Assembly: GCF_042853465.1 (NCBI RefSeq)
Contig: NZ_AP031497.1
Coordinates: forward strand, 2,604,001 to 2,668,000
Origin: Simiduia litorea
GTDB lineage: Bacteria; Pseudomonadota; Gammaproteobacteria; Pseudomonadales; Cellvibrionaceae
Direction of reading: 5' to 3'
Length of the DNA stretch: 64,000 nt
The notes under the pieces were generated by a model. That model made no database searches and was not told the DNA's origin. It worked only from the letters and a program-made list of their open reading frames with translations. Below are positions 37,158-44,404 of this stretch, one piece after another (positions within the stretch are counted from its first letter, which is position 1; the number at the start of each line of letters is the position of its first letter). A program made the position numbers and the translations under genes.

Positions 37158-37856
37158 ATGAGCGGGTTTAACAAAGTCGTCAATAGCTACCAAGAAGCTA
37201 TGGCAGGGTTAACAGACAATATGACCGTGATTGCCGGTGGCTTCGGCTTGTGCGGCATCCCCGAAAACCTGATTGCTGAAATTAAAAAAATGGGCACCAA
37301 GGGGTTGACCATTGTGTCCAATAACTGCGGCGTCGACGGCTTCGGACTCGGGATTTTGTTAGAAGACCGCCAAATCAAAAAAATGATCTCCTCCTACGTG
37401 GGTGAAAATGCCTTATTCGAAAAGCAACTACTCGCCGGTGAATTAGAAGTTGAACTCACACCGCAAGGTACCTTGGCAGAAAAAATGCGCGCCGGTGGCG
37501 CTGGCATTCCCGCGTTCTACACCGCTACGGGCTACGGTACACCCGTGGGTGACGGCAAGGAAGTGCGCGAATTCAATGGCAGAAACTATATTTTAGAAGA
37601 ATCGATCACCGGTGATTTCGCCATCGTTAAAGCCTGGAAGGCCGATCGCTACGGCAACCTCGTGTTCCGTCACACCGCGCAAAACTTCAACCCGCTTGCG
37701 GCAACCGCGGGAAAAATAACCGTGGTGGAAGTGGAAGAAATTGTTGAACCTGGCGCCTTAGATCCAACCCATATTCACACGCCCGGCATCTATGTAGATC
37801 GCGTGATTAAAGGCAGCTTTGAAAAACGCATCGAACAACGCACCGTGCGCACATAA
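37158..37856 (+). CDS. scoA: 3-oxoacid CoA-transferase subunit A
   Basis: This 232-residue subunit has G-G-F-G-L-C-G-I-P-E-N-L-I near the start and the family-typical G-G-A-G-I-P-A-F-Y-T. It pairs with the next gene to move CoA from succinyl-CoA or acetyl-CoA onto acetoacetate or a related acid. AGGAG lies six bases before ATG 37158, so the slightly earlier ATG 37140 is not used. With the thiolase at about 52 kb it could serve acetoacetate or polyhydroxybutyrate-derived carbon (inference). Confidence 0.9.
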   Translation: MSGFNKVVNSYQEAMAGLTDNMTVIAGGFGLCGIPENLIAEIKKMGTKGLTIVSNNCGVDGFGLGILLEDRQIKKMISSYVGENALFEKQLLAGELEVELTPQGTLAEKMRAGGAGIPAFYTATGYGTPVGDGKEVREFNGRNYILEESITGDFAIVKAWKADRYGNLVFRHTAQNFNPLAATAGKITVVEVEEIVEPGALDPTHIHTPGIYVDRVIKGSFEKRIEQRTVRT

Positions 37857-37867
37857 GGAGAATTATC

Positions 37868-38524
37868 ATGGCTTTAACTCGCGAACAACTAGCGCAACGT
37901 GTGGCGCGTGAATTACAAGACGGTTACTACGTAAACCTAGGCATTGGTATTCCCACCCTAGTCGCTAACTACGCGCCTAAAGGTATGGAAGTTATGCTGC
38001 AATCGGAAAATGGTTTACTCGGCATGGGCCCCTTCCCCACCGAAGCGGAAATAGACGCCGATTTAATTAACGCCGGCAAACAAACCGTCACCACCATCAA
38101 AGGTGCCTCGATTTTTAACAGCGCCGAATCCTTCGCCATGATTCGCGGCGGTCACGTAGACTTAACCGTGCTCGGCGCCTTCGAAGTGGATGTGGCGGGC
38201 AACATCGCCAGCTGGATGATTCCCGGCAAACTGATTAAAGGCATGGGCGGCGCCATGGATCTTGTCGCCGGTGCCGACAACATTATCGTCACCATGACCC
38301 ACGCCAGTAAACACGGCGAGTCAAAACTACTGACCAAATGCACCCTGCCCTTAACCGGCGCCGGCTGCATCAAAAAAGTTGTTACCGATTTGGCGTATAT
38401 CGAAATTGCCGACAATAAATTTTGGCTCAAAGAACGGGCCCCCGGCGTTAGCGTGGATGAAATCATCAAACTCACCGCCGGCGAATTAGTGGTACCGGAC
38501 GTGGTACCCGAAATGGAATTCTAG
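37868..38524 (+). CDS. scoB: 3-oxoacid CoA-transferase subunit B
   Basis: This 218-residue subunit carries the catalytic Glu in Q-S-E-N-G-L-L-G-M-G, which forms the glutamyl-CoA intermediate, and the downstream G-G-H-V-D-L-T-V-L-G-A-F-E-V-D. It starts 11 bases after subunit A with AAGGAG before the ATG, so the two are made together. Confidence 0.92.
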   Translation: MALTREQLAQRVARELQDGYYVNLGIGIPTLVANYAPKGMEVMLQSENGLLGMGPFPTEAEIDADLINAGKQTVTTIKGASIFNSAESFAMIRGGHVDLTVLGAFEVDVAGNIASWMIPGKLIKGMGGAMDLVAGADNIIVTMTHASKHGESKLLTKCTLPLTGAGCIKKVVTDLAYIEIADNKFWLKERAPGVSVDEIIKLTAGELVVPDVVPEMEF

Positions 38525-38566
38525 CTAACAGCACAGGCTACAAAAAATTTAAAGTTCCGCACATTT

Positions 38567-38590
38567 GGCAGCCCCCGGGCTGCCTTTTTT
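38567..38590 (+). terminator. Rho-independent terminator of scoAB
   Basis: GGCAGCCC and GGGCTGCC form the stem, followed at once by six T. It is 43 bases past the scoB stop. Confidence 0.85.
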
Positions 38591-38847
38591 GCCTATAGGG
38601 ATATAGGTACACCCGGAGGCCATGGATGGCCTAAGAGGGTGTTGCCAAAATTCACTGCCGAGAAGTAGCAAAGTTCCCAATGATGGCCTAAAAACATGTG
38701 CCGCTCTGCAGCAACCCAAAGAACATCGCACCTCACGAGCCGCTTCACCGCTTCCACACCAAGAATAGACGCGCCTATATGCGTCCCCATCTTGCATCGT
38801 TCACCGAAACCTCAGACCGAGACACGCCCAAGGTGATATATGCCTAC

Positions 38848-38869
38848 GAGGCGCATTATTTTGCGCCTC
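38848..38869. repeat. Hairpin related to the 36-bp palindrome
   Basis: GAGGCGCA and TGCGCCTC flank a six-base AT loop. The preceding bases ATATGCCT match those before the larger palindrome about 100 bases on, so the two may be copies of one element. Confidence 0.5.
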
Positions 38870-38944
38870 ATTCTAAAAATTATGATAACTTCTTGAAAAT
38901 AAAAGGAGAGTTAGAGCTGGCACGATAGCTCTGCTCTGGATATA

Positions 38945-38980
38945 TGCCTCGGAGGCGTAATATATTACGCCTCCGAGGCA
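38945..38980. repeat. 36-bp perfect palindrome next to the cassette array
   Basis: TGCCTCGGAGGCGTAATA is followed directly by its exact complement. It ends 12 bases before the first cassette boundary. A hairpin this strong could be a terminator or part of a recombination site; no T run follows it. Confidence 0.7.
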
Positions 38981-39006
38981 CTGAATAAGGCTGTTATGAG
39001 AAAACC

Positions 39007-39477
39007 ATGAATCGATTACTTGCCATATTTGTACTTCCTGTAGCAATGTCTTCATTTGCTTCTCCAGGGATTACTGAGCAGGAAATCACGTATGAAAATG
39101 TAAGTGGCTTGGGGTTCTCCGTAACAATTGAAGTTACCTCTGAAGCAACGTCCGTTCAATTGGTAGGCCCCAAAAGCATCAATGGTAACTGCGCGCCCGC
39201 TCGTAGTGGTAGTGCCCTTGTTTCTGAAACAAACGAAGAGCTAATGGTGTATCAAACCAACTTGGAGTCTGGGTCGTCAGCACCAGTGGCATACGGGTAC
39301 TTTACGCAAAAGAACACGAGCATGAGTATATGGCTAGACTACTTCTGCCCACCTGGGTATGAGCTTAAAAGTCGTAGGTTTGTCATCCCATCAGTGGAAA
39401 AATATCTCATAACAAGTCAATCAACTTCGCGCCTAACGGCGCCGGACAGCCTACGCTATAGACCTGCACCACTTTAA
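39007..39477 (+). CDS. Secreted protein of unknown function (cassette 1), C-terminus altered by the IS
   Basis: This 156-residue product has a signal peptide (residues 1-18, ending S-S-F-A-S). The mature part is beta-rich with a few Cys (N-G-N-C-A-P, D-Y-F-C-P-P-G-Y). It begins seven bases after the cassette boundary. The frame does not stop before attC but reads through its left half (residues after about 134), and its last few residues and stop codon come from the left end of the insertion sequence. The native C-terminus is therefore lost or replaced. No family is recognised. Confidence 0.6.
   Translation: MNRLLAIFVLPVAMSSFASPGITEQEITYENVSGLGFSVTIEVTSEATSVQLVGPKSINGNCAPARSGSALVSETNEELMVYQTNLESGSSAPVAYGYFTQKNTSMSIWLDYFCPPGYELKSRRFVIPSVEKYLITSQSTSRLTAPDSLRYRPAPL
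39406..39464 (+). repeat. attC site 1, left half
   Basis: Starts with CTCATAACAAGTCAATCAA, the same opening as the intact attC site at 43062, then a GC-rich arm (GCGCC, GGCGCCGG). The IS begins at 39465. Confidence 0.8.
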
Positions 39478-39514
39478 CGGACAGTAAATTACTAATCCGC
39501 TAAAGGGGTTCACA

Positions 39515-39877
39515 ATGGGAATAACGAATAAAAGTCACTACGACAGCTATACCTTGGCCTACAAGATAAATGCAGTCAAACTCAGTAAGCGCAAGCACGT
39601 TAAGGCGATAGACGTCGCAGAAGCGCTGGGGATTCATCCAGTCATGCTGTATCGTTGGCGACAAGAATTTAAAGAAGGTCGCCTTTCCGAGAATAAGTAT
39701 ATGGTTGTCAAATCACCACCTAAACCCTCCAAAGAAGATCAGCAGGCATTGCAGTCGGCTAAAACACGCATCAAAGAACTCGAAAAACGTTTGGCAGCTA
39801 AAGAGGAAGAGGTAAATATCCTAAAAAAGGCCAAACGGTTCTTCTTGGATCAGCGCAAGAAAGATACGCGTTCATAG
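39515..39877 (+). CDS. IS3-family transposase OrfA
   Basis: This 120-residue protein has an N-terminal helix-turn-helix (A-I-D-V-A-E-A-L-G-I-H-P-V-M-L-Y-R-W-R) for end binding and a leucine-zipper-like coiled coil (L-E-K-R-L-A-A-K-E-E-E-V-N-I-L-K). It lies 28 bases from the left repeat. Near its end is the A-AAA-AAG slippery site for the frameshift to OrfB. Confidence 0.88.
   Translation: MGITNKSHYDSYTLAYKINAVKLSKRKHVKAIDVAEALGIHPVMLYRWRQEFKEGRLSENKYMVVKSPPKPSKEDQQALQSAKTRIKELEKRLAAKEEEVNILKKAKRFFLDQRKKDTRS
39823..39829 (+). promoter_or_regulatory. Programmed -1 frameshift site of the transposase
   Basis: The heptamer A-AAA-AAG is in the OrfA frame as AAA-AAG codons. After a -1 shift the frame is open continuously into OrfB, giving the OrfAB fusion transposase. 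Confidence 0.75.
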
Positions 39878-39909
39878 AGAAGAACCGAGACAGCCACAAA
39901 ATTGTAGCT

Positions 39910-40710
39910 ATGTGTGATTACCTCGACGTTTCACCAAGCGGTTATTATGACTGGCGGAATCGCGATACAAGCGATCACGCTCAGTACGATGAAGTTCTGG
40001 CTGCCCAAATTAAGGAAACGCATGTCGGTCATAAACGTAATTACGGCGCTGTTCGTGTGCACCCATATTTAAAGAGTTTGGGTTATTCGTGCAGCCGCAG
40101 GCGCATTAATCGTTTGATGCAAGTTAATGGCATTAAGTCGATATACCATGCATATAGGCAGAGGCGCGCCAGCGGTAGCAGCTCCCTGGTGGCAGAAAAT
40201 GTACTGGCGACACAAGATAAAGCGATTGCTTTCGGCGAGCATTGGGCTGGGGATATGACCTACCTAAAAACAGGAGAAGGCCCTATGTACATGGCGGCTG
40301 TTCTGGATCTATTTACACGAAAAGTTATTGGCTGGGGTTTCTCGCGCTATCATGATACCGACTTGGTTAGCGGCGCATTAAAGATGTCGCTAATATCTGA
40401 GAGCGTAAAGGTAGGTTGCATCTTCCATAGTGACCAGGGTTCTGAATACTGTTCAGAAGCATATCAGCGGATTGTTACGAATGCTGGAATGGTCAGTAGC
40501 ATGAGTCGCGCCGGCACGCCAACAGATAATGCATACGTAGAATCATTTTTTAAGACACTAAAAAATGAGTTGGCACATCATTGGAAATTCAGGACGATGG
40601 TCGAATGCGTGGCTAGAATTGTTGATTATGTTGAGTTTTACAACGAGGATCGACTACACTCGAGCTTAAATTATGTGTCACCTAAAACGTATCAAACAAA
40701 GAATGCTTAG
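39910..40710 (+). CDS. IS3-family transposase OrfB (DDE catalytic part)
   Basis: 266 residues counted from the first ATG, but the frame is open further upstream and is normally reached by frameshifting from OrfA. It contains an HTH_21-type segment (N-Y-G-A-V-R-V-H) and the rve catalytic domain with D in W-A-G-D-M-T-Y-L, D in I-F-H-S-D-Q-G-S-E-Y and E in Y-V-E-S-F-F-K-T-L-K. It is intact, so the element could be active. Confidence 0.9.
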   Translation: MCDYLDVSPSGYYDWRNRDTSDHAQYDEVLAAQIKETHVGHKRNYGAVRVHPYLKSLGYSCSRRRINRLMQVNGIKSIYHAYRQRRASGSSSLVAENVLATQDKAIAFGEHWAGDMTYLKTGEGPMYMAAVLDLFTRKVIGWGFSRYHDTDLVSGALKMSLISESVKVGCIFHSDQGSEYCSEAYQRIVTNAGMVSSMSRAGTPTDNAYVESFFKTLKNELAHHWKFRTMVECVARIVDYVEFYNEDRLHSSLNYVSPKTYQTKNA

Positions 40711-40729
40711 TGTCCGTGAAAGTGGTGCA

Positions 40730-40770
40730 AGTCTACTACGCTTCGGCTTCCGGTTATTGAGGCGTTATGC
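40730..40770 (+). repeat. attC site 1, right half
   Basis: Resumes attC after the IS, with CGCTTCGGCTTCCGG and ATTGAGGCGTTATGC as in site 2. The halves together make about 100 bases, close to the 94 of the intact site. Confidence 0.75.
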
Positions 40771-40803
40771 GACCAAGGCGAAACATGCACATAGAAGGAT
40801 CTA

Positions 40804-43059
40804 ATGATTAAATCAATAAACAAGATAGATAACTTTGGGGTTTTCCAAAGTTATAGAAAACCGACAGATTTTGATGATTTTTCGCTTAAAAATATCATAT
40901 ATGGTTGGAATTACTCAGGTAAGACAACCCTATCTCGTGTTTTCTCTTCTGTTGAGCGTAGAGCGTTACATACAGACTATATGTCAGCTAAATTTAATAT
41001 AGAGAAATCTGACAACTCATTGATTAACGAACAAAGTATTGTACAGGAGCCTTTGAAGGTAAAGGTCTTTAATTCTGATTTCATTGAGGCAAATTTAAAA
41101 TGGGATGGTGGTGAGTTCGACCCAATACTGCTTTTAGGAGAAGACTCTATAGAGGCAAAAAAGACTATAGATTCAAATGAGTTGATAATACAAAGATGTA
41201 GGAGTGGTTATAAAACAAAAGATAAATTAAAAAAACAATATGATTTATCTATTGCTGACCTGAAGAAGCAGGCAGCAAAAAACATAAAGCAAAATTTGAA
41301 GCTTATTGAAGCATTTACAGCAACCCATCTAGATATAATCAAGTCTTCACTAACAGAAGATCTATCAACCTATATTGTTCCTGAAAGTGATATGAATATC
41401 ACTTTACGAAAAGCCACATCATCAGATACAGATAAATTAAAACCGATCAATAAGTATCAATTAAATTATCGTCTGGGCTCGTATATAGAAAAAGCAAATG
41501 AACTGCTCAAGAAGAAGCCTGAATTTTCATCTACTATCGAATATTTGCGAGATAATCCTACAGTAGCAAACTGGGTAGAATCTGGACTGGAAATAAATGA
41601 CAAAAAGGAAAAATGCGAATTCTGTCTGTCAGATATTTCTGAAGCCAGAATTAGTGATTTACGATCCCATTTTTCACAAGACCTTAAAGATTATAAGGGC
41701 AAGCTAAAGCTGCTAATTGAGAATAAGTTTCATGCAAAGATAGAATATACAAAATTACTGCCACAGGAATTTTATCAGGAGTTCCATTCAGAGCTTTCAT
41801 CGATCCTAACAGATCTTGAAAGCTATGTTTCTGCATATAACTCAAAAGCAGATGAGGTGAGTGAGCTTGTTGAGAAAAAGTATGATTCACCTTTTGATGA
41901 TTTGACTCTCGTAGAATACGACAAATCAATTCAAGAAGAAGTGGAGTCTCAATTCTACAAACTAAATGACCTCATTGAAAGAAATAATCAAAAAACGAAA
42001 GATTTCTCTCTAGAGAAAGAGGCTGCAATAGAATCTCTAAAAAAGTCATACGTAGCGGATTTTTATATAAACAGCAGTGTTCTTTCAGAAAAAATCAAGT
42101 CAGAGTTATTGGAAGCTCACAAATCAAGATATCACAGCATAGCGAACAGAATTAAAGCAGAAAATGCAACCCTTGAAGCTTCTATTAGCAAAGCCCATCA
42201 AGGGAGGGAAACGATAAACGAGTATATTTCAGGATTTTTGGGTAGAGACGAAATAAAAATTAAAGTTGTAAAGAATGGAGATATTGAGAGATTTAAATTA
42301 ATCAGAGATGGTGGCATCGCAAAAAACCTTAGCGAAGGCGAAAAAACAGCTATTGCATTCTCATTTTTTCTAACAAAGCTTTGCGAAGAACAAGAGCTGG
42401 AAGATTTAATCATCTATATTGATGATCCGATATCCAGTCTGGACAGTAATCATATATTCCAGATTAATGCAGTAATAAAAAACGTCTTCTTTAAGAAGGA
42501 AGCCAATGAGCATGGAAATGAAGAGTGGAAGCTAAATTGTAAACAGATATTTATATCCACTCATAATTTCGAGTTCTTTTCATTGTTAAAAGAACTGCCA
42601 CTCAAAAATAATAAAAGTAGCTTTTATCAGGTCAAGCGGATAAACAGGACTGAATCTACACTTTTAAATCTTCCTAAGTCGATACTTCGATATTCATCTG
42701 AATATCATTATCTATTTAGTGTTATACACAGGTTTTACACTAGCGAGGATAAGTCAGATTTAGAGGTCTTGATGTCCATACCTAATGCACTGAGGCGATT
42801 TATAGAGCTTTACACATACTCGAAAATACCGAGCTTTTCAGAGGTTACTGTTGATCAGCGCGCAGAGATTTTGTTCGGCGCTCTTGAATCTAAAAGAATA
42901 ATGAAGGTTCTGCATTACTTTAGCCATCTTAATAACATAGAGCGGCTTATCAACAACTCAGATCTTATTAGCGATATAGAAAACGCCGTAGCGGAAATTA
43001 TGGAGCACCTAAAAAGCGACACCCTACACTACGATGCTTTAATTGAGTCAGTGCAGTGA
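40804..43059 (+). CDS. AAA_13-type ATPase, candidate RloC/PrrC-like anticodon nuclease (cassette 2)
   Basis: This 751-residue protein has an ABC/SMC-type ATPase split by coiled coils. Walker A is G-W-N-Y-S-G-K-T-T (Lys40); the signature is L-S-E-G-E-K (509-514); Walker B is L-I-I-Y-I-D-D-P (535-542); the His switch is S-T-H-N (His587). Between the coiled coils is C271-E-F-C274, like the zinc hook of RloC. The C-terminal domain has R664-x3-E668 and His704 (or 708), matching the Arg-Glu-His layout of PrrC/RloC nucleases, which cut tRNA anticodons during phage infection. It starts 40 bases after the cassette boundary and ends just before attC. The gene is AT-rich compared with the chromosome. 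The ATPase family call is firm; the nuclease call is inferred. Confidence 0.75.
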   Translation: MIKSINKIDNFGVFQSYRKPTDFDDFSLKNIIYGWNYSGKTTLSRVFSSVERRALHTDYMSAKFNIEKSDNSLINEQSIVQEPLKVKVFNSDFIEANLKWDGGEFDPILLLGEDSIEAKKTIDSNELIIQRCRSGYKTKDKLKKQYDLSIADLKKQAAKNIKQNLKLIEAFTATHLDIIKSSLTEDLSTYIVPESDMNITLRKATSSDTDKLKPINKYQLNYRLGSYIEKANELLKKKPEFSSTIEYLRDNPTVANWVESGLEINDKKEKCEFCLSDISEARISDLRSHFSQDLKDYKGKLKLLIENKFHAKIEYTKLLPQEFYQEFHSELSSILTDLESYVSAYNSKADEVSELVEKKYDSPFDDLTLVEYDKSIQEEVESQFYKLNDLIERNNQKTKDFSLEKEAAIESLKKSYVADFYINSSVLSEKIKSELLEAHKSRYHSIANRIKAENATLEASISKAHQGRETINEYISGFLGRDEIKIKVVKNGDIERFKLIRDGGIAKNLSEGEKTAIAFSFFLTKLCEEQELEDLIIYIDDPISSLDSNHIFQINAVIKNVFFKKEANEHGNEEWKLNCKQIFISTHNFEFFSLLKELPLKNNKSSFYQVKRINRTESTLLNLPKSILRYSSEYHYLFSVIHRFYTSEDKSDLEVLMSIPNALRRFIELYTYSKIPSFSEVTVDQRAEILFGALESKRIMKVLHYFSHLNNIERLINNSDLISDIENAVAEIMEHLKSDTLHYDALIESVQ

Positions 43060-43061
43060 AG

Positions 43062-43155
43062 CGCATAACAAGTCAATCAACGACGCGCCTTCAGCGCCGG
43101 ACAGCTTACACTGCGCTTCGCTCCGTTTCAGCTGCCGGTTATTGAGGCGTTAAAT
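43062..43155 (+). repeat. attC site 2, intact
   Basis: 94 bases from CGCATAAC to GTTAAAT, with internal paired arms (CGGACAGCTT and AGCTGCCG). It follows the ATPase stop by two bases. Confidence 0.85.
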
Positions 43156-43176
43156 GCCATCTAGAGCTTGGTATTT

Positions 43177-43443
43177 ATGCGAAAGTCCGTAGAAGATTAT
43201 TATAAAATTCAAAATAGACAATTCAAACTGTGGTTGTCACTAATTATATTATCACCTATTTGCCTAGGTGCTTTTTGGGTTATTTATTTTAGTCTGCTTG
43301 CATTATATCGCGCATTGCATAACTCACATTTCGGACATGGCTCAGAGATTCTAGTTGTTTTACCTATAGCTCTGGTTGTAGTACTTATTCAAATTAGATT
43401 ATTAAAAAACCTGATTGAATCTTACAAAGCAAAAAAACTATAA
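43177..43443 (+). CDS. Small two-helix membrane protein (next cassette)
   Basis: This 88-residue protein has two membrane helices (about 17-40 and 58-78) and a basic C-terminus (Y-K-A-K-K-L). It starts 22 bases after the attC end, as expected for a cassette gene. TTG 43168 is a weaker earlier start. No family is recognised. The right end of this cassette is not clear: no left box matches its first bases, although a degenerate Vibrio-type attC start may lie at 43441. Confidence 0.5.
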   Translation: MRKSVEDYYKIQNRQFKLWLSLIILSPICLGAFWVIYFSLLALYRALHNSHFGHGSEILVVLPIALVVVLIQIRLLKNLIESYKAKKL

Positions 43444-43584
43444 CAAGCTGTTAAAGCTAAACAAAAAAACAGCTCTGCTTTTAGTACCACAACATTCAGT
43501 CAACCCCCCTTACAAGCCGTAAAGAACCAGCAATAAAAAAGGAAAAAATCTATTTTTCGAGTCTATTTTAGCTTGTTAGCGTCA

Positions 43585-43935
43585 ATGCTCGTGTTGTTGG
43601 CGGTCAATTGGTTTATCTTTAAGCCCGTGGCGGTTTTGATAACTTTCGCTTGCATATTTGTGCAGGTAGATAGAGCAAGCGTTAGCTCATTAAAGAAAGG
43701 CATGGCGATTCCTGAACCAAGGGTGGCCATAAAGCTTGCGGAGTTCCTTGTAATTACCCCCACCCTTTATCTACTGCCACAGAAATGCTTGTTGAGCTAC
43801 AGGAGGCTGAGCAGTGGATCCAGGTGTTGCGTTTGTATTGGGCATACTATCTTCCTCCTGTCACTGCCATATTTCTTGTTCAATTCCTACGTATCGGCCT
43901 CGACTCGCTGCGCTCGAGCGTGCAACAAGCATTAG
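43585..43935 (+). CDS. Doubtful open frame, possible remnant
   Basis: The frame gives 116 residues with a hydrophobic N-terminus, but its last third is Cys/Ser/Arg-rich and unlike a natural protein. In the -1 frame from about 43785 the peptide looks more natural. The region is best read as a gene broken by a frameshift. There is no convincing ribosome binding site. Confidence 0.25.
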   Translation: MLVLLAVNWFIFKPVAVLITFACIFVQVDRASVSSLKKGMAIPEPRVAIKLAEFLVITPTLYLLPQKCLLSYRRLSSGSRCCVCIGHTIFLLSLPYFLFNSYVSASTRCARACNKH

Positions 43936-43955
43936 AGATAAAACTACATGAATAA
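43785..43955 (+). CDS. Short open frame, possible C-terminal part of a broken gene
   Basis: This 56-residue frame gives an amphipathic, ordinary-looking sequence (E-L-Q-E-A-E-Q-W-I-Q-V-L, then Y-Y-L-P-P-V-T-A-I-F-L-V-Q-F, then a charged helix). It overlaps the next gene's start by eight bases. It may be the true end of the preceding frame after one base change. Confidence 0.3.
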   Translation: MLVELQEAEQWIQVLRLYWAYYLPPVTAIFLVQFLRIGLDSLRSSVQQALEIKLHE

Positions 43956-44346
43956 AGCATTTCTTTTCTTTCTAATTTTAATTACAAGTGCAATTTCAGC
44001 GGTTTCCGGTGCACATCACACCAAAACACTGTACTCAAACATCATCGCAGAAAAGGATGAAGCGATTCAATTACAACAGCTCGCCTTATACCAATTGCTT
44101 TTGCAAACGTTAGATAATGGAGATATTCCTACAGCTCGTGATAAAATATTATCCGCTATGAATAGTGTGGTATATCATGCAGATCCACTTCAACAGTATT
44201 CCTATAAAAACGCTGAGGCTTGCGAAATATACAAAATAATTCATACCTATCGTGAGTCCAACAAGGATATGTACGAAGCTAAAAATGATATTGATGCCGA
44301 AGTTAGCAATATCATTGAAAAATGGAGCAGCTTACAGTGCAATTGA
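43948..44346 (+). CDS. Small secreted protein of unknown function
   Basis: This 132-residue product has a signal peptide (residues 1-21) and a helical, charged mature part with two Cys. No family is recognised. It is AT-rich like the other island genes and lies 58 bases upstream of the signal peptidase gene. Confidence 0.55.
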   Translation: MNKAFLFFLILITSAISAVSGAHHTKTLYSNIIAEKDEAIQLQQLALYQLLLQTLDNGDIPTARDKILSAMNSVVYHADPLQQYSYKNAEACEIYKIIHTYRESNKDMYEAKNDIDAEVSNIIEKWSSLQCN

Positions 44347-44404
44347 ACAAACAGAGTATCCACTTCTAGTGGGGAACACCAACATAAATAGTTAAGGATA
44401 AAAT

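Larger units (their letters stand above)
38525..39006. other. Junction between scoB and the first integron cassette
   Basis: About 480 bases. It contains the scoB terminator, two related hairpins near 38848 and 38945, and the first cassette boundary at 38993. Short frames on both strands here have no start signal or family match, and I do not call a gene. Confidence 0.45.
39465..40729 (+). mobile_element. IS3-family insertion sequence inside attC
   Basis: The element is 1265 bases with 23-base terminal inverted repeats matching at 21 positions (both start TGCACCACTTT at the outer ends). It carries the two overlapping frames usual for IS3, with OrfB ending inside the right repeat. The flanking three or four bases do not match, so no target duplication is visible; it may have decayed or been lost by recombination. 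Confidence 0.88.
38993..43155 (+). mobile_element. Integron gene cassettes (two delimited), one attC interrupted by an IS
   Basis: Cassette 1 begins with GTTATGAG (38993-39000) and its attC opens with the exact complement CTCATAAC (39406-39413). Cassette 2 begins with GTTATGCG (40764-40771) and its attC opens with CGCATAAC (43062-43069). That complementarity between a cassette's first bases and its own attC left box is the hallmark of integron cassettes. The two attC sites share about 20 bases after the left box and end in the same ATTGAGGCGTTA. Both genes are on the plus strand and begin close to the boundary. No intI is in the window, so this may be an orphan array (CALIN) or the end of a larger integron. 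Confidence 0.8.

Noticed and set aside
38549..38928. Short open frames on both strands after scoB
   Set aside because: No ribosome binding site, no family pattern, and they overlap the terminator and hairpins.
43441..43582. Possible third attC (TAACAAGCTGTTAAAG ... AGCTTGTTAGCG)
   Set aside because: The left end resembles Vibrio-type attC, but it does not complement the start of its cassette (GTTAAATG) and no proper right end is seen. It may be a decayed site.
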